DNA of 64,000 bases from a bacterium (GTDB taxonomy: Bacteria > Pseudomonadota > Alphaproteobacteria > Rhizobiales > JAKIUO01), in contig JAAETJ010001069.1 in assembly GCA_024228495.1 (NCBI GenBank), forward strand, positions 1 through 64,000, given 5' to 3'. The position numbers and the translations under genes were made by a program. The notes beneath the pieces were generated by a model. That model had not been told where the DNA came from. It was given only the letters and a program-made list of their open reading frames with translations, and did not search any database. How positions within the stretch are numbered: the stretch's first letter is position 1; every line of letters starts with the position of its first letter. Below are positions 1-9,968 of the stretch, in pieces.

Positions 1-1
1 C

Positions 2-136
2 GGTCTGGGCAGTTCCTGGAACTGGGGTGATGACAAATATTCGCTTTATAGCGAGGCCTCGGTATCTACCGATATTGAGAACTTTGCTGACAGTTATTCG
101 TTTAACGGAACCATCGGGATCAGGGCACGTTTTTAA
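2..136 (+). CDS. C-terminal end of an outer-membrane beta-barrel/autotransporter-type protein (truncated by window edge)
   Basis: Frame 2 reads GLGSSWNWGDDKYSLYSEASVSTDIENFADSYSFNGTIGIRARF-stop; alternating pattern with terminal Phe typical of a beta-barrel C-terminus. Confidence 0.55.
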   Translation, partial: GLGSSWNWGDDKYSLYSEASVSTDIENFADSYSFNGTIGIRARF

Positions 137-227
137 TGCATCGCCAGATGGTACGGTCGATATAATGGGGTACCTTTTCTAATATCCATTCCATGGCCTA
201 AATCCCCCACCTTCTGATAGGAGCGAA

Positions 228-2048
228 TCAAAACGGCCAGACCCACATGATCATGGGAATGGAGACGGTGATGACGATGATCTCCAGGGGCAGACCCATG
301 CGCCAATAGTCGCCAAAACGATAGCCGCCAGGACCCATGATGAGGGTGTTGTTTTTATGGCCGATGGGAGTGAGGAAGGCGCAACTTGCAGCAACTGCCA
401 CGGCCATCAAAAACGGGTCGGGAGAGACGTGCAGGCGCGAGGCAATATCAATGGCGATGGGGGCGGCGATGACGGTGGTTGCCGTGTTATTCAACACGTC
501 CGACAAGGTCATGGTGACGATCATCAACAAGGTCAGAACGATCATTGGGCCATAGCCAGCCGCCAGATTTACAATGTTGTTGGCGATCAATGCCGTGCCG
601 CCAGAACTTTCCAACGCCGCGCCAATGGGGATCATGGATCCCAGCAGCACGATCACCGGCCATTCGATAGAGGTATATATCTCACGCATGGGGACAATAT
701 TGAACAAGACGAACAGCACGCAAACGGCGGCCAGCGCGGTGGGCAGGTGCAAGATATTAAAACTGGCCAGCGCAATGGCACCAGCGAACAGGGCAACGGC
801 GAGCGAAGCCTTTTGGCGCTGCGCCACTTGCAGCTCGCGTTCCTTGAGCGGCAGCCCACCAATCCAGCCAGCCATTTCACCAAGGCTTTCATTGGGGCCG
901 AGTAACAACAATACATCTCCCGCCTTGATGGTCAGCTTGCGCACCCGCTCATGAAAGCGTCTGCCCTGGCGCGAGACGCCCAGCAGTAGAATGCCGTGGC
1001 GATGCATCAAACGCATTGCCATGGCCGAACGCCCTTCAATGCTGGCACCAACCGGGATCACCACTTCCATCAGCGACAGGCCTTTGCCGGTCAGGCTTTC
1101 ATGTTTTTCAGAACCTACATATTCGAGTTTGAGAGCACCCACAAAACTGTCAATGGCTTTGGCGTCGGCTTCAATGACCAGAATATCATTATGTCTGATA
1201 TCGGCGAGGCGCGCTTGCCCGGGCAATCTGTGACCTGCGCGGACAAGGCCGACAATGGCGATATCATTATCGTCGGCATCGTTGTCAAGATCGCGGACCA
1301 GCTTGCCGATGCAATCGCTGTCTTTGGGGACGCGTACTTCGGCGATATAGTTTTTGATCTCGCTGACGAGCTTTTTGCCAGCGTCTTGTTTGGTGGCGCT
1401 TGAGGGAATGAGCCGCCAGCCAATGGTCGTGATGAAAAAGATGCCGGTGATCGTGGCGACAATACCAACGGCTGAAAAATCAAACATGCCAAATGGTTCA
1501 AGTGTTTCGCACGCCACAAGCTTTGGATTGCAGGTGGGGTCCTTTTGCACAGTGCCGCGAAAGCTGGCAATGATGATATTGGGCGGCGTGCCGATCAGTG
1601 TGACCAAGCCTCCAAGAATGGTGGCAAACGACAAGGGCATCAAAGTGTGGGCGGGGGAGCGTTTGGCCTTGTCAGCGGCTTTTATATCCACCGGCATTAA
1701 CAGCGCCAGCGCCGCCACATTATTCATGACAGCCGATAAAGCTGCTGCAACAATCGAGCTGATGCCGATATGAGCGAACAAGGAGCGGCTCTTGTCGATG
1801 ACCATGGTGCCGATCACGTCAATGGCTCCCGAATTTGACAGGCCGCGCGAAATCACCAGCACGAGCGCAATGATGATGGTGGCTTCATGGCCAAAGCCAT
1901 CAAAGGCTTTTTCGTGAGGCACGACATCGAATATAAGGGCCACGACCAAAGCGCCAAAGGCCACGAGGTCATAGCGAAAGCGTCCCCATATCAACATTCC
2001 AAACACCACAACGAGCAGGGAGAAAAGGATTATTTGATCCGTTGGCAT
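228..2048 (-). CDS. SLC13/DASS-family permease with internal TrkA-C (RCK_C) domains
   Basis: 606-aa multi-TM ORF; motifs IGTPPNIIIA and NNTATTVIAAPIAI; soluble central part resembles TrkA_C pairs. Confidence 0.85.
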   Translation of the reverse strand: MPTDQIILFSLLVVVFGMLIWGRFRYDLVAFGALVVALIFDVVPHEKAFDGFGHEATIIIALVLVISRGLSNSGAIDVIGTMVIDKSRSLFAHIGISSIVAAALSAVMNNVAALALLMPVDIKAADKAKRSPAHTLMPLSFATILGGLVTLIGTPPNIIIASFRGTVQKDPTCNPKLVACETLEPFGMFDFSAVGIVATITGIFFITTIGWRLIPSSATKQDAGKKLVSEIKNYIAEVRVPKDSDCIGKLVRDLDNDADDNDIAIVGLVRAGHRLPGQARLADIRHNDILVIEADAKAIDSFVGALKLEYVGSEKHESLTGKGLSLMEVVIPVGASIEGRSAMAMRLMHRHGILLLGVSRQGRRFHERVRKLTIKAGDVLLLLGPNESLGEMAGWIGGLPLKERELQVAQRQKASLAVALFAGAIALASFNILHLPTALAAVCVLFVLFNIVPMREIYTSIEWPVIVLLGSMIPIGAALESSGGTALIANNIVNLAAGYGPMIVLTLLMIVTMTLSDVLNNTATTVIAAPIAIDIASRLHVSPDPFLMAVAVAASCAFLTPIGHKNNTLIMGPGGYRFGDYWRMGLPLEIIVITVSIPMIMWVWPF

Positions 2049-2142
2049 TGTTCGAAGTCCTCGCTTGTTTTTCTATTGTTGTGGCGGGAAAAAATGCCTA
2101 TCTTGGCCCTAGGTCGTAAACGCCGTAGTTTAAGGGTGTGTC

Positions 2143-2958
2143 ATGAAAATACAAGTGCACGATATCGCAATCGAGTATGAATTTGATGGGCCTGATGATG
2201 CACCGGTTGTTATGCTGCATCATTCCCTCGCCACATCTCACCAGATGTGGGAAGATTTAGCCATTGCCCTGACGCAGGTTAACCGGGTTTTGCGCTTCGA
2301 TGCGCGGGGCCATGGTTTGAGCGATGGGCCGGACGGCACCTATGATTTCGAGATGCTGGCTGGGGATGTGACCGGCTTGATGGATGCTTTGGGAATTAAC
2401 AAAGCGCATCATGTCGGCATCTCCATGGGCGGTATGGTTTCGCAATATCTTGGTATCCATGCGCCTGAGCGTGTGCATAGCCTGACTCTGGTTTCAACCA
2501 CGAGCAATATGGCGCGTGAGGCGGGGCCGATCTGGGCTCAGCGTATAAAAGATGTCAGAGCCAATGGTATGGCTCCGCAGGTCGAGGGGACGATCAAGCG
2601 CTGGTTCACCAAGGATTTTCGCGATATGGGCGATGAGGTGATTGACCAAATAAGCGATCTCATCATGCGCACACCGGTCAATGGCTATTGCGGTTGGGGC
2701 GCCGCTATTCGCGATCTCGCCCTTACCGATCAGCTTGGTAAAATCAGCGCGCCAACGCAGGTTATCGTCGGTGCCAATGACCCCGGTACGCCGCCCGCTG
2801 ATTCGCAAGTGATTGCTGATGGCATTAAAGGGGCAAAACTGCATAATTTTGAGGACGCATCGCACATGCTGCCTTTGCAGCAACCAGACCGGTTCATCGA
2901 AACCTTGATTGATTTTCTCAACGAGCTGGATGAACAAGACGAAGAGGATGCCGCATGA
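2143..2958 (+). CDS. alpha/beta hydrolase, 3-oxoadipate enol-lactonase-like
   Basis: FDARGHGLSD, GISMGGMVSQ nucleophile elbow, C-terminal catalytic His region (DASHMLPLQQPDRF). Confidence 0.8.
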   Translation: MKIQVHDIAIEYEFDGPDDAPVVMLHHSLATSHQMWEDLAIALTQVNRVLRFDARGHGLSDGPDGTYDFEMLAGDVTGLMDALGINKAHHVGISMGGMVSQYLGIHAPERVHSLTLVSTTSNMAREAGPIWAQRIKDVRANGMAPQVEGTIKRWFTKDFRDMGDEVIDQISDLIMRTPVNGYCGWGAAIRDLALTDQLGKISAPTQVIVGANDPGTPPADSQVIADGIKGAKLHNFEDASHMLPLQQPDRFIETLIDFLNELDEQDEEDAA

Positions 2959-3782
2959 CAAGAGCCTGTGTTATTGGCTGGCCCATCAAACATTCGCGCT
3001 CCCCAATGATACATGGGTTCTGGTTGCGCCAGCACGGCATTGAAGGCGACTATGTCAAATGCGCAGTCGAGCCTGACGCGTTGGCTGACTTTCTTGGTAA
3101 TCTTGAGCGCAATGGATTTGGCGGCTGCAACGTCACGGTGCCTCATAAAGAGGCCGCTTTCAAACTGGCCGATGTGGTGGATGAAGCAGCAAGCGCCGTG
3201 CAGGCGGCCAATACACTTTGGTTGGCGGATGGCAAGTTACATGCTTCCAACACAGATGTTTATGGCTTTATGACCCATCTCGAGCAATCGGCACATGCTT
3301 GGCATGAGCCCGGCCGACCGGTGGCATTGCTTGGTGCTGGGGGCGCGGCTCGGGCTATTCTTTACGGGCTCCATCAGGCTGGGGTGAAAGAAATTCGCCT
3401 GTTTAACCGCACCAAATCGCGCGCCGAAGAGCTCAAGGCTTTTTATGAAAGTGGTGTGAGCGTCGTGAATTGGAACGAGCGTCATGAGGGGCTTAAAGAT
3501 TGCACCCTGGTGGTCAATTCAACCACTCTTGGCATGGATGGTTCGTCAGCCCTTGATCTGTCGCTTGATGCTTTGCCAGCAGATGGCGTTGTTGCCGATA
3601 TTGTATATGCACCGCTTGAAACAGATTTGCTAGCCGCAGCCCGTCAAAAGGGATGCCGCACGGTCGATGGGTTGGGGATGTTGTTGCATCAAGCCGTGCC
3701 AGGTTTTGAACGTTGGTTTGGTGTGCAGCCGCAGGTTACAAATGAGTTGCGCGATCTCATCGTAGCGGATCTAGAGGAGTAA
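2955..3782 (+). CDS. aroE: shikimate dehydrogenase
   Basis: GWPIKHSRSPMIHGFWL, NVTVPHKEAA, LLGAGGAARAI motifs; starts overlapping the previous stop. Confidence 0.95.
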   Translation: MTRACVIGWPIKHSRSPMIHGFWLRQHGIEGDYVKCAVEPDALADFLGNLERNGFGGCNVTVPHKEAAFKLADVVDEAASAVQAANTLWLADGKLHASNTDVYGFMTHLEQSAHAWHEPGRPVALLGAGGAARAILYGLHQAGVKEIRLFNRTKSRAEELKAFYESGVSVVNWNERHEGLKDCTLVVNSTTLGMDGSSALDLSLDALPADGVVADIVYAPLETDLLAAARQKGCRTVDGLGMLLHQAVPGFERWFGVQPQVTNELRDLIVADLEE

Positions 3783-3785
3783 ATA

Positions 3786-4418
3786 ATGCTGATTATCGGT
3801 CTAACAGGGTCCATTGCTATGGGTAAAAGTACGGCGGGAGACTATCTTGTGCAGCGCGGTATTCCCTTGTTCAATGCCGATGATGTGGTGCATGAGCTTT
3901 ATCGCAAAGAAGCCGTAGAATCGGTGGGCGCAGTTTTTCCCGGCGCAATCGTCGATCACCGGGTTGATCGAACAAAACTGTCGGAATTGCTGATCAATGA
4001 TCCCGAAAAAATCAGGCTGCTTGAAGCTATCGTACATCCGCTGGTCATCGAAAAGCGCCTAGCATTTATAGAGAAACACCGTTTGCGCGGCACCAAAATG
4101 ATCGTGGTCGATATCCCCTTATTATTCGAAAAACAGTTACAAAACGGTGTTGACGTGATTTTGGTGATGACCGCTCCTCCAGAGGTGCAAGAGGAGCGCG
4201 TGATAAAACGGCCCGGTATGACCGCGGAAAAATTTGCCATGATACATGCGCATCAGATGGATGATGAGCAAAAGCGTCAATTGGCTGATTTTGTTATTGA
4301 TACCGATGGTCCGCTTGAGCAAACCTACAAGCGGCTCGATTCCTTTCTCGAATCACTGCATGATTGGCCCCAGAAAATGCAGGATACGCGAACTCAAAAT
4401 CTCGTGGAGAGGACTTAG
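3786..4418 (+). CDS. coaE: dephospho-CoA kinase
   Basis: IIGLTGSIAMGKST P-loop, FNADDVVHELY, DIPLLFE. Confidence 0.95.
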   Translation: MLIIGLTGSIAMGKSTAGDYLVQRGIPLFNADDVVHELYRKEAVESVGAVFPGAIVDHRVDRTKLSELLINDPEKIRLLEAIVHPLVIEKRLAFIEKHRLRGTKMIVVDIPLLFEKQLQNGVDVILVMTAPPEVQEERVIKRPGMTAEKFAMIHAHQMDDEQKRQLADFVIDTDGPLEQTYKRLDSFLESLHDWPQKMQDTRTQNLVERT

Positions 4419-4421
4419 AGC

Positions 4422-5120
4422 ATGCGCGAAATTATGCTGGATACGGAAACCACTGGGCTGTCGGCAAAAGAGGGGGACCGTATCGTCGAGATTGGCTGTG
4501 TGGAAATAATCGACCGCTTTCCAACAGGCGAGGTTTATCATCAATATGTCAATCCAGAGCGTTCAATGCCAAAACCGGCGTTCGATGTGCATGGCTTGTC
4601 GCAAGAGTTTTTGTCGGACAAACCATTATTTGTAGATCTGGCGGATGGTTTTCTTGAGTTTATCAATGGCGCGAAACTTGTTATTCACAATGCCCCGTTC
4701 GATATTGGCTTTCTTAATTTCGAATTGGAACAGGCCAGCCGCCCCATTATCGCCTGGACCAATGTGATCGATACCTTGCAGATGGCACGCCAGAAATATC
4801 CCGGTGCCGCCAATAATCTTGACGCCCTGTGCCGACGCTTTAATATCGATAATTCATCACGCGAAAAGCATGGCGCCTTGCTTGATAGTGAATTGCTGGC
4901 CGAGGTTTATCTGGAGCTGATTGGCGGCCATCAAGGAGGCTTTGATCTTGGCAACTCGTCTCGCAGTGGTCATGAGGGCGAAGAGCAGTTGGCCAGCAGC
5001 AAGCCGCGCACCAAACCGTTAGCTTCTTTGTTGACGAGTGAAGAACATGAGGCACATGAGGCCTTTGTCAAGACGCTTGGTGACAATCCCATGTGGCATA
5101 AAATTTCATCTAACTCCTGA
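4422..5120 (+). CDS. dnaQ: DNA polymerase III epsilon subunit
   Basis: LDTETTGLSAKEGDRIVEIGCVE exonuclease motif; HGLSQEFL; HNAPFDIGFLN. Confidence 0.95.
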   Translation: MREIMLDTETTGLSAKEGDRIVEIGCVEIIDRFPTGEVYHQYVNPERSMPKPAFDVHGLSQEFLSDKPLFVDLADGFLEFINGAKLVIHNAPFDIGFLNFELEQASRPIIAWTNVIDTLQMARQKYPGAANNLDALCRRFNIDNSSREKHGALLDSELLAEVYLELIGGHQGGFDLGNSSRSGHEGEEQLASSKPRTKPLASLLTSEEHEAHEAFVKTLGDNPMWHKISSNS

Positions 5121-5243
5121 TAGCATTCATGTTTGAGTAGGTATGCATGGCCTGTTCTTTGCATGGTTAATTTCTGATGTTCAAGCGTTTTGTATTTATT
5201 TTAATCTTGAAATGAGACTTAGTTAGATCAAAGGAAAGTAGTT

Positions 5244-5900
5244 ATGTCTATTAGTGGAATGTCAGGTTCGGTACCTGATTTCTCCAGCATGCGCGCCAGA
5301 ATGCAGGAAAATATATCTGAACGATTCAATGCTGGTGACACGGATCAAAGCGGAGGCTTGTCGCTTGATGAGTTTTCGCTGCTGCATAAAGAACACTTAC
5401 TGGGGGGAGTTGGCCAGGAAAAAATTGCCGGAGAACCACCCAAGGCAGGGGAAATCTTTTCCCGCATAGATGAAAATGGTGATGGTCAGATCAGTCAGGA
5501 CGAGTTTGCAGCTGGTCGACCACCGGGGCCGCCACCACCTCCACAGGGAAACTTTTCATCGAATACTCTTGAGATGTTGTTGGCTCTGCAAGAAGAGATT
5601 TCTAGCCTCTTTAATGAAGCCGATAAGGATCAAAGCGGAGGCTTGTCTTTTGACGAGTTTATGGAAGCGGGAGTTGACGGACCTCAAAAACCAGGTGGGC
5701 CTCAAGGTGCGGGTATACCTCCGGCATCGGAAAATATTTTTGCACGACTTGACCAAGATAGTAATGGGGAGGTGACGCTTGATGAGTTCGCGTCTGCCAG
5801 GCCGCCTGGGCCACCTCGTGGTGTGGTTGCCGGATCAGATGGGAATACGGTCTTTGAATCCCTCGCGGCGATATTGATGGCGCAGGAAGATGAAGCCTAA
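5244..5900 (+). CDS. EF-hand calcium-binding protein with four EF-hand loops
   Basis: Four EF loops: DTDQSGGLSLDEF, DENGDGQISQDEF, DKDQSGGLSFDEF, DQDSNGEVTLDEF, separated by Pro/Gly-rich linkers. Confidence 0.85.
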   Translation: MSISGMSGSVPDFSSMRARMQENISERFNAGDTDQSGGLSLDEFSLLHKEHLLGGVGQEKIAGEPPKAGEIFSRIDENGDGQISQDEFAAGRPPGPPPPPQGNFSSNTLEMLLALQEEISSLFNEADKDQSGGLSFDEFMEAGVDGPQKPGGPQGAGIPPASENIFARLDQDSNGEVTLDEFASARPPGPPRGVVAGSDGNTVFESLAAILMAQEDEA

Positions 5901-5936
5901 CGACCATGTGTCAATGGTTTGGTCTTAGATGATCGA

Positions 5937-5963
5937 CGAAAGGCGGTAATTGACCGCCTTTCG
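5937..5963 (+). terminator. Rho-independent terminator after EF-hand gene
   Basis: CGAAAGGCGGT-aattg-ACCGCCTTTCG perfect 11-bp stem followed by CTTTTTT. Confidence 0.85.
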
Positions 5964-5998
5964 CTTTTTTGATGTCGTTGACCTGATGGACTGCGGTT

Positions 5999-6526
5999 CT
6001 AACTATCAGTTTTTTCTTTTTTCTCGGTATTGGCCTTGTCGAGGTTCTGCTTGTAAAGCGACGCGAAATCAATGGGATCGAGCATCAAAGGCGGGAAGCC
6101 ACCTTCTCTTGTTAGATCAGCCACGATGCGGCGCAGGAACGGGAATAAAAGCGTAGGGCAATTGACGAACAGCACGGGATGCTTGATGTGGTCGGGCATG
6201 TTGTGAAGGCGGAACAGTCCGCCATAAACGAGTTCTAGTTTGTAAATGGCACCGGCCTTGTTGACCGCATCAGCGACAAAATTAATGACCACCTCATAGA
6301 CACCATCTTCGATCTTGTCGGCTGCAACCGTTACATCGACCTGCAGGTTGGGATCATCACCGGGGCCACGAAGGGAGGCAGGTGTATTGGGGCTCTCAAA
6401 CGAGAGATCCTTGATGAATTGGGCCAGCACATTGAACCGGGCCTGTTCTGGTGCAACAGAGCCATTGCCATTTTCAGCGCCTTTGGTTTCCTTTTTAGAG
6501 TCTTTGTCTTTTTTGTCATCGCTCAT
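5999..6526 (-). CDS. secB: protein-export chaperone SecB
   Basis: FNVLAQFIKDLSFESPNTP, YGGLFRL, HPVLFVNCPTLLFPFLRRIVADLTREGGFPPLMLDPIDF. Confidence 0.95.
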   Translation of the reverse strand: MSDDKKDKDSKKETKGAENGNGSVAPEQARFNVLAQFIKDLSFESPNTPASLRGPGDDPNLQVDVTVAADKIEDGVYEVVINFVADAVNKAGAIYKLELVYGGLFRLHNMPDHIKHPVLFVNCPTLLFPFLRRIVADLTREGGFPPLMLDPIDFASLYKQNLDKANTEKKEKTDS

Positions 6527-6613
6527 TTTTCTTCTCCCCTTCTGGAGTACAATAAATTTTTTTAATAAAGTTGGCTAACATGGGGCGAGAGCGCTTGCAA
6601 GGTTGGTATTGCT

Positions 6614-6979
6614 TCAACGTGGCAATGATAGATCCAGCCCGTCAATCATCATGGGTTCTCCGCTAAAATACCAATATGCAAGTTCGTCGAGGATTTCCAA
6701 TGATCGATCATAGTAGGGTTGCTGTTGCTTTTCCTTAAATTTGTATTGGGAGATCCAACCTCTTGTAAAACCGGGAATATAATAGAAACCTTCGGCTATC
6801 TGTCTCTCGAGGTGGTGGCTTTTCGAGTTGGTTTCACAGCAGTGTTTCATGGCATTTATCAAAATTTCAAAAGCTTGTGTGTCCCATGTCAGGTCGCAAC
6901 GCAATTGTATCAAGAAGCTACCCTCAGCAGCAGCAAATTCTGCACACAGCTGTTTATGCCAGTCCAAACTAGATTCCAC
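6614..6979 (-). CDS. hypothetical protein, 121 aa, immediately downstream of fxsA
   Basis: ORF begins 3 nt after the FxsA stop on the same strand; no family recognised. Confidence 0.5.
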   Translation of the reverse strand: MESSLDWHKQLCAEFAAAEGSFLIQLRCDLTWDTQAFEILINAMKHCCETNSKSHHLERQIAEGFYYIPGFTRGWISQYKFKEKQQQPYYDRSLEILDELAYWYFSGEPMMIDGLDLSLPR

Positions 6980-6982
6980 TTA

Positions 6983-7528
6983 CTATTGCTCCCACGGAGA
7001 TTTGCCATTTTGGGGACTTTTATTTTTATTTGAGGACGGTTCGGATTCGATCATTTCCCCTTCAATGATAGGGCCTTCTTTTCGTGGTCTGGTATCATAG
7101 TCTGCAGCAAACGGGTCAGGATGGTTCTGGTCGTGCGGGCCATCACCAAACATATCAACTTTGATATTGGCCGATTTTTTGGCCTTGTTAAAGAAATAGC
7201 TGGCGATGCCGTGGCGCACAGCCGGGATCAACAGCGCGAAGCCCAGCGTATCGGTAATCAGCCCTGGGGTCAGCAAAAAGGCTCCCGCCAGCATGAGCCC
7301 TACGGCGTCGGTGATACTGTTAACCGGCAGACGTCCCTCGTTCAACGAGGTTTGAGCACGGGCCAGCGAACTCAAGCCTTGCAAACGCAAGAGATAAACG
7401 CCGATCACCGCCGTGAGAATAATGAGTAAAATAGTCGGCCACAGATCGATATAATCGGCGACCTTGATCAGCAAAGCAATCTCTGCGATGGGAAGGCTTA
7501 TAAACAGAGCTAAAATCAGCAATGGCAT
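6983..7528 (-). CDS. fxsA: FxsA family membrane protein
   Basis: MPLLILALFISLPIAEIALLIKVADYIDLWPTILLIILTAVIGVYLLRLQG; start trimmed to MPLL. Confidence 0.88.
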   Translation of the reverse strand: MPLLILALFISLPIAEIALLIKVADYIDLWPTILLIILTAVIGVYLLRLQGLSSLARAQTSLNEGRLPVNSITDAVGLMLAGAFLLTPGLITDTLGFALLIPAVRHGIASYFFNKAKKSANIKVDMFGDGPHDQNHPDPFAADYDTRPRKEGPIIEGEMIESEPSSNKNKSPQNGKSPWEQ

Positions 7529-7710
7529 TTTTGTTCCTTTTTTATTTCTTAAGAACATATAGTCAATTTTCTTGCATAAACAAATAAGCTTTCTCTGCCC
7601 TTGTCCTTTGGGGGTGAGAAGGTTTATATCAGGAACAAGAGTTTTTTCGATCCTGTCAGACGCATGCTTTTTGAGGTGTCTGAGGGATGTTATGCTGAAA
7701 TTTTGTCATA

Positions 7711-8466
7711 ATGAGTGGAAATATGGATCCGGTCACACTTATTTTTCTTGTCGTTGCGATTATTGTCGGTCTGAAGTTGCGCAGCGTGCTTGGTCAAACC
7801 GACGATGACGATGATCGGCGTCCAATGGATGGATATGGGCCGCGCAAGTCCAATAGTCAACCCTCGGAACAAAGGCGCGGCGGGTCTGATAATGTTGTGA
7901 CCTTGCCTACCAGAACGACCCATGCTGACCAACAAACTCAACCTGATCGTGAGGTCAAGAAAACCATTAATATGGCTGATCAAATTAGAAAATATGCAAA
8001 AAAGGGCAGCGCCTTGGAAAAAGCTCTGCAGGACATTGTTGCGGCTGATAATAGCTTTGAACCCGAGGGCTTTTATAATGGTGCCAAAACGGCCTATGAA
8101 ATGATTGTCATGGCGTTTGCGGAGAGCAATCGCAAGCTCTTGAAACAATTGCTTGCCAAGGAAGTCTATGAGGGTTTTCTGAGTGCCATTGATGCGCGCG
8201 AACATAAAAAACTGATTGTCAGCTCCAGTTTTGTCGGTATTGATGCCGCTGAAATTATCAGTGCAGAACTGCGCTCGGAGCGCACGGCGCGCGTGACCAT
8301 CAAATTTGTCAGCTCGCTTATCACCTCCACTCATAATCGCGATGGAGATGTTGTTGAGGGCGATCCCAAAAAGGTCAGGGAAGTGACCGATATTTGGACC
8401 TTTGCCAGAGATACGCGTTCCAAGGACCCGAACTGGGAACTCGTGGCAACAGAATCAGCTTCTTGA
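7711..8466 (+). CDS. Tim44/TimA-like domain inner-membrane protein
   Basis: N-terminal TM followed by FYNGAKTAYEMIVMAFAESNRKLLKQLL and DIWTFARDTRSKDPNWELVATES. Confidence 0.88.
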   Translation: MSGNMDPVTLIFLVVAIIVGLKLRSVLGQTDDDDDRRPMDGYGPRKSNSQPSEQRRGGSDNVVTLPTRTTHADQQTQPDREVKKTINMADQIRKYAKKGSALEKALQDIVAADNSFEPEGFYNGAKTAYEMIVMAFAESNRKLLKQLLAKEVYEGFLSAIDAREHKKLIVSSSFVGIDAAEIISAELRSERTARVTIKFVSSLITSTHNRDGDVVEGDPKKVREVTDIWTFARDTRSKDPNWELVATESAS

Positions 8467-8591
8467 TCACTGGCTTCCCCGATAATTTTTGACAAACGGA
8501 TCCGTTTTTATGGTCGGATAAACGGATTGATCAGCAAATTGCCCTATTTTGTCCTTAGAATTTCCCAAACGATCATCTGGCGAAGCTTGGG

Positions 8592-9965
8592 TTGGTTGAT
8601 ATGAAACGGTTGAAAATGATTTACAGGGTCGCTTTGGGCTTGTTGGCGTGGACAATAACTGGTGGTCTTGCATCACTAGCGACGATGGAGAGTGCCGTGG
8701 CCCAGCGCTATATAAAATCGCTCAGCTCCAAACCCGTTACATTTACCTCTATTCCTGGCTGGCGGCGTGATGATCACGCCAAGGCGTTTGCCGCGTTTTT
8801 GCTATCTTGCGAGAAGATCAGTCTTGGGCGTGACCGGTTGGCCGTTGCCTGTCGCAAGGCCAAACGATTACCCAAGCAATTATCGAATAATCGGGCGCGG
8901 GTTTTTTTTGAAAGCTATTTTACGGTTCGCAAGGTCCATTCCGGTCGTCGTAGCCTGCTGACTGGGTATTATGAGCCAGAGCTTTACGGTTCGCGTGTAC
9001 GCACCGCAAAATTTAATGTGCCTCTTTATCGCCGCCCTCGTGATCTTGTTGGATTACATAATCGGAGTGCGCGCCGCGCCGCACGTCGCGCTGGCCTGTC
9101 GCGTAAGCTGACCTACGCCAGACGCACTAGAAACGGTCTTAAACCTTATATGACCCGCGAACAAATTGAGAGCGGTGGGCTTAGGGGACAGGGCCTCGAA
9201 ATGATTTGGTTAGCTGACCCAGTGGACGCTTTTTTCCTGCACATTCAAGGGTCTGGCCGCATTATTTTACCAGATGGGTCGCGTATCCGCATCGGCTTTG
9301 ATGGTAAAAATGGCTATGATTACTCGTCTGTGGGCAAGGCGTTGGTTCGTGCCAAACTGATCCCTCGTAACAAGGTCTCGCTCAAAAGCGTCAAATACTG
9401 GCTACGTGCTAACCCCTTGCAGGGTCGCCGTGCTATGTGGCGCAATAAAAGCTTTATCTTTTTTCGCGAGCTGAAAAATCATGCTCTTATAAATGGCCCG
9501 ATTGGGGCCCAGGGTGTTTCACTGATCGGTGGCCGTTCGCTGGCGGTCGATCGTCGTCATTATCGCCTTGGACTACCGATTTTCCTTTCGGTACCAAAAT
9601 TTCGCAAGGACGGCCGTCGCAATCTGCGCCGTTTAATGATCGCGCAAGATACGGGTACGGCGATCAAGGGCGCGAGGCGCGGTGATGTTTTCTGGGGATC
9701 GGGTGGCAAGGCTGGAGAAATCGCCGGTCGGACTTATCACAAGGGTGAGTTCTATGTGTTATTGCCACGCGCCAAACCGATTTTTGTCCGTGCCGCCAAG
9801 GATATGCGGGTTGCAAAGCGCTCAGGAGCAATGAAAATGATCAAGCAAGCGCCGGCTCCAAAAGTCGTGCGAGTGAGCAAGGAACCGCGTGCGCAGAACC
9901 TTGCGCCGGTATTTGAAGTTTATGGTGTCCATGCTTTTAGCCGCTTCAAGTCTGAAAGTAATTGA
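8592..9965 (+). CDS. mltA: membrane-bound lytic murein transglycosylase A
   Basis: LTGYYEPELYGSR, YMTREQIESG, IWLADPVDAFFLHIQGSGRI, DTGTAIKGARRGDVFWGSG motifs of MltA/3D domain. Confidence 0.92.
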   Translation: MVDMKRLKMIYRVALGLLAWTITGGLASLATMESAVAQRYIKSLSSKPVTFTSIPGWRRDDHAKAFAAFLLSCEKISLGRDRLAVACRKAKRLPKQLSNNRARVFFESYFTVRKVHSGRRSLLTGYYEPELYGSRVRTAKFNVPLYRRPRDLVGLHNRSARRAARRAGLSRKLTYARRTRNGLKPYMTREQIESGGLRGQGLEMIWLADPVDAFFLHIQGSGRIILPDGSRIRIGFDGKNGYDYSSVGKALVRAKLIPRNKVSLKSVKYWLRANPLQGRRAMWRNKSFIFFRELKNHALINGPIGAQGVSLIGGRSLAVDRRHYRLGLPIFLSVPKFRKDGRRNLRRLMIAQDTGTAIKGARRGDVFWGSGGKAGEIAGRTYHKGEFYVLLPRAKPIFVRAAKDMRVAKRSGAMKMIKQAPAPKVVRVSKEPRAQNLAPVFEVYGVHAFSRFKSESN

Positions 9966-9968
9966 TTT

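Noticed and set aside
337-1773. Several plus-strand ORFs (72-182 aa) opposite the SLC13 permease
   Set aside because: They lie antisense to a well-supported 606-aa gene and show no recognisable domain; shadow ORFs.
8492-8507. AAACGGATCCGTTT palindrome after the Tim44-like gene
   Set aside because: Short and loop-less; could be a weak terminator or chance, not strong enough to call.
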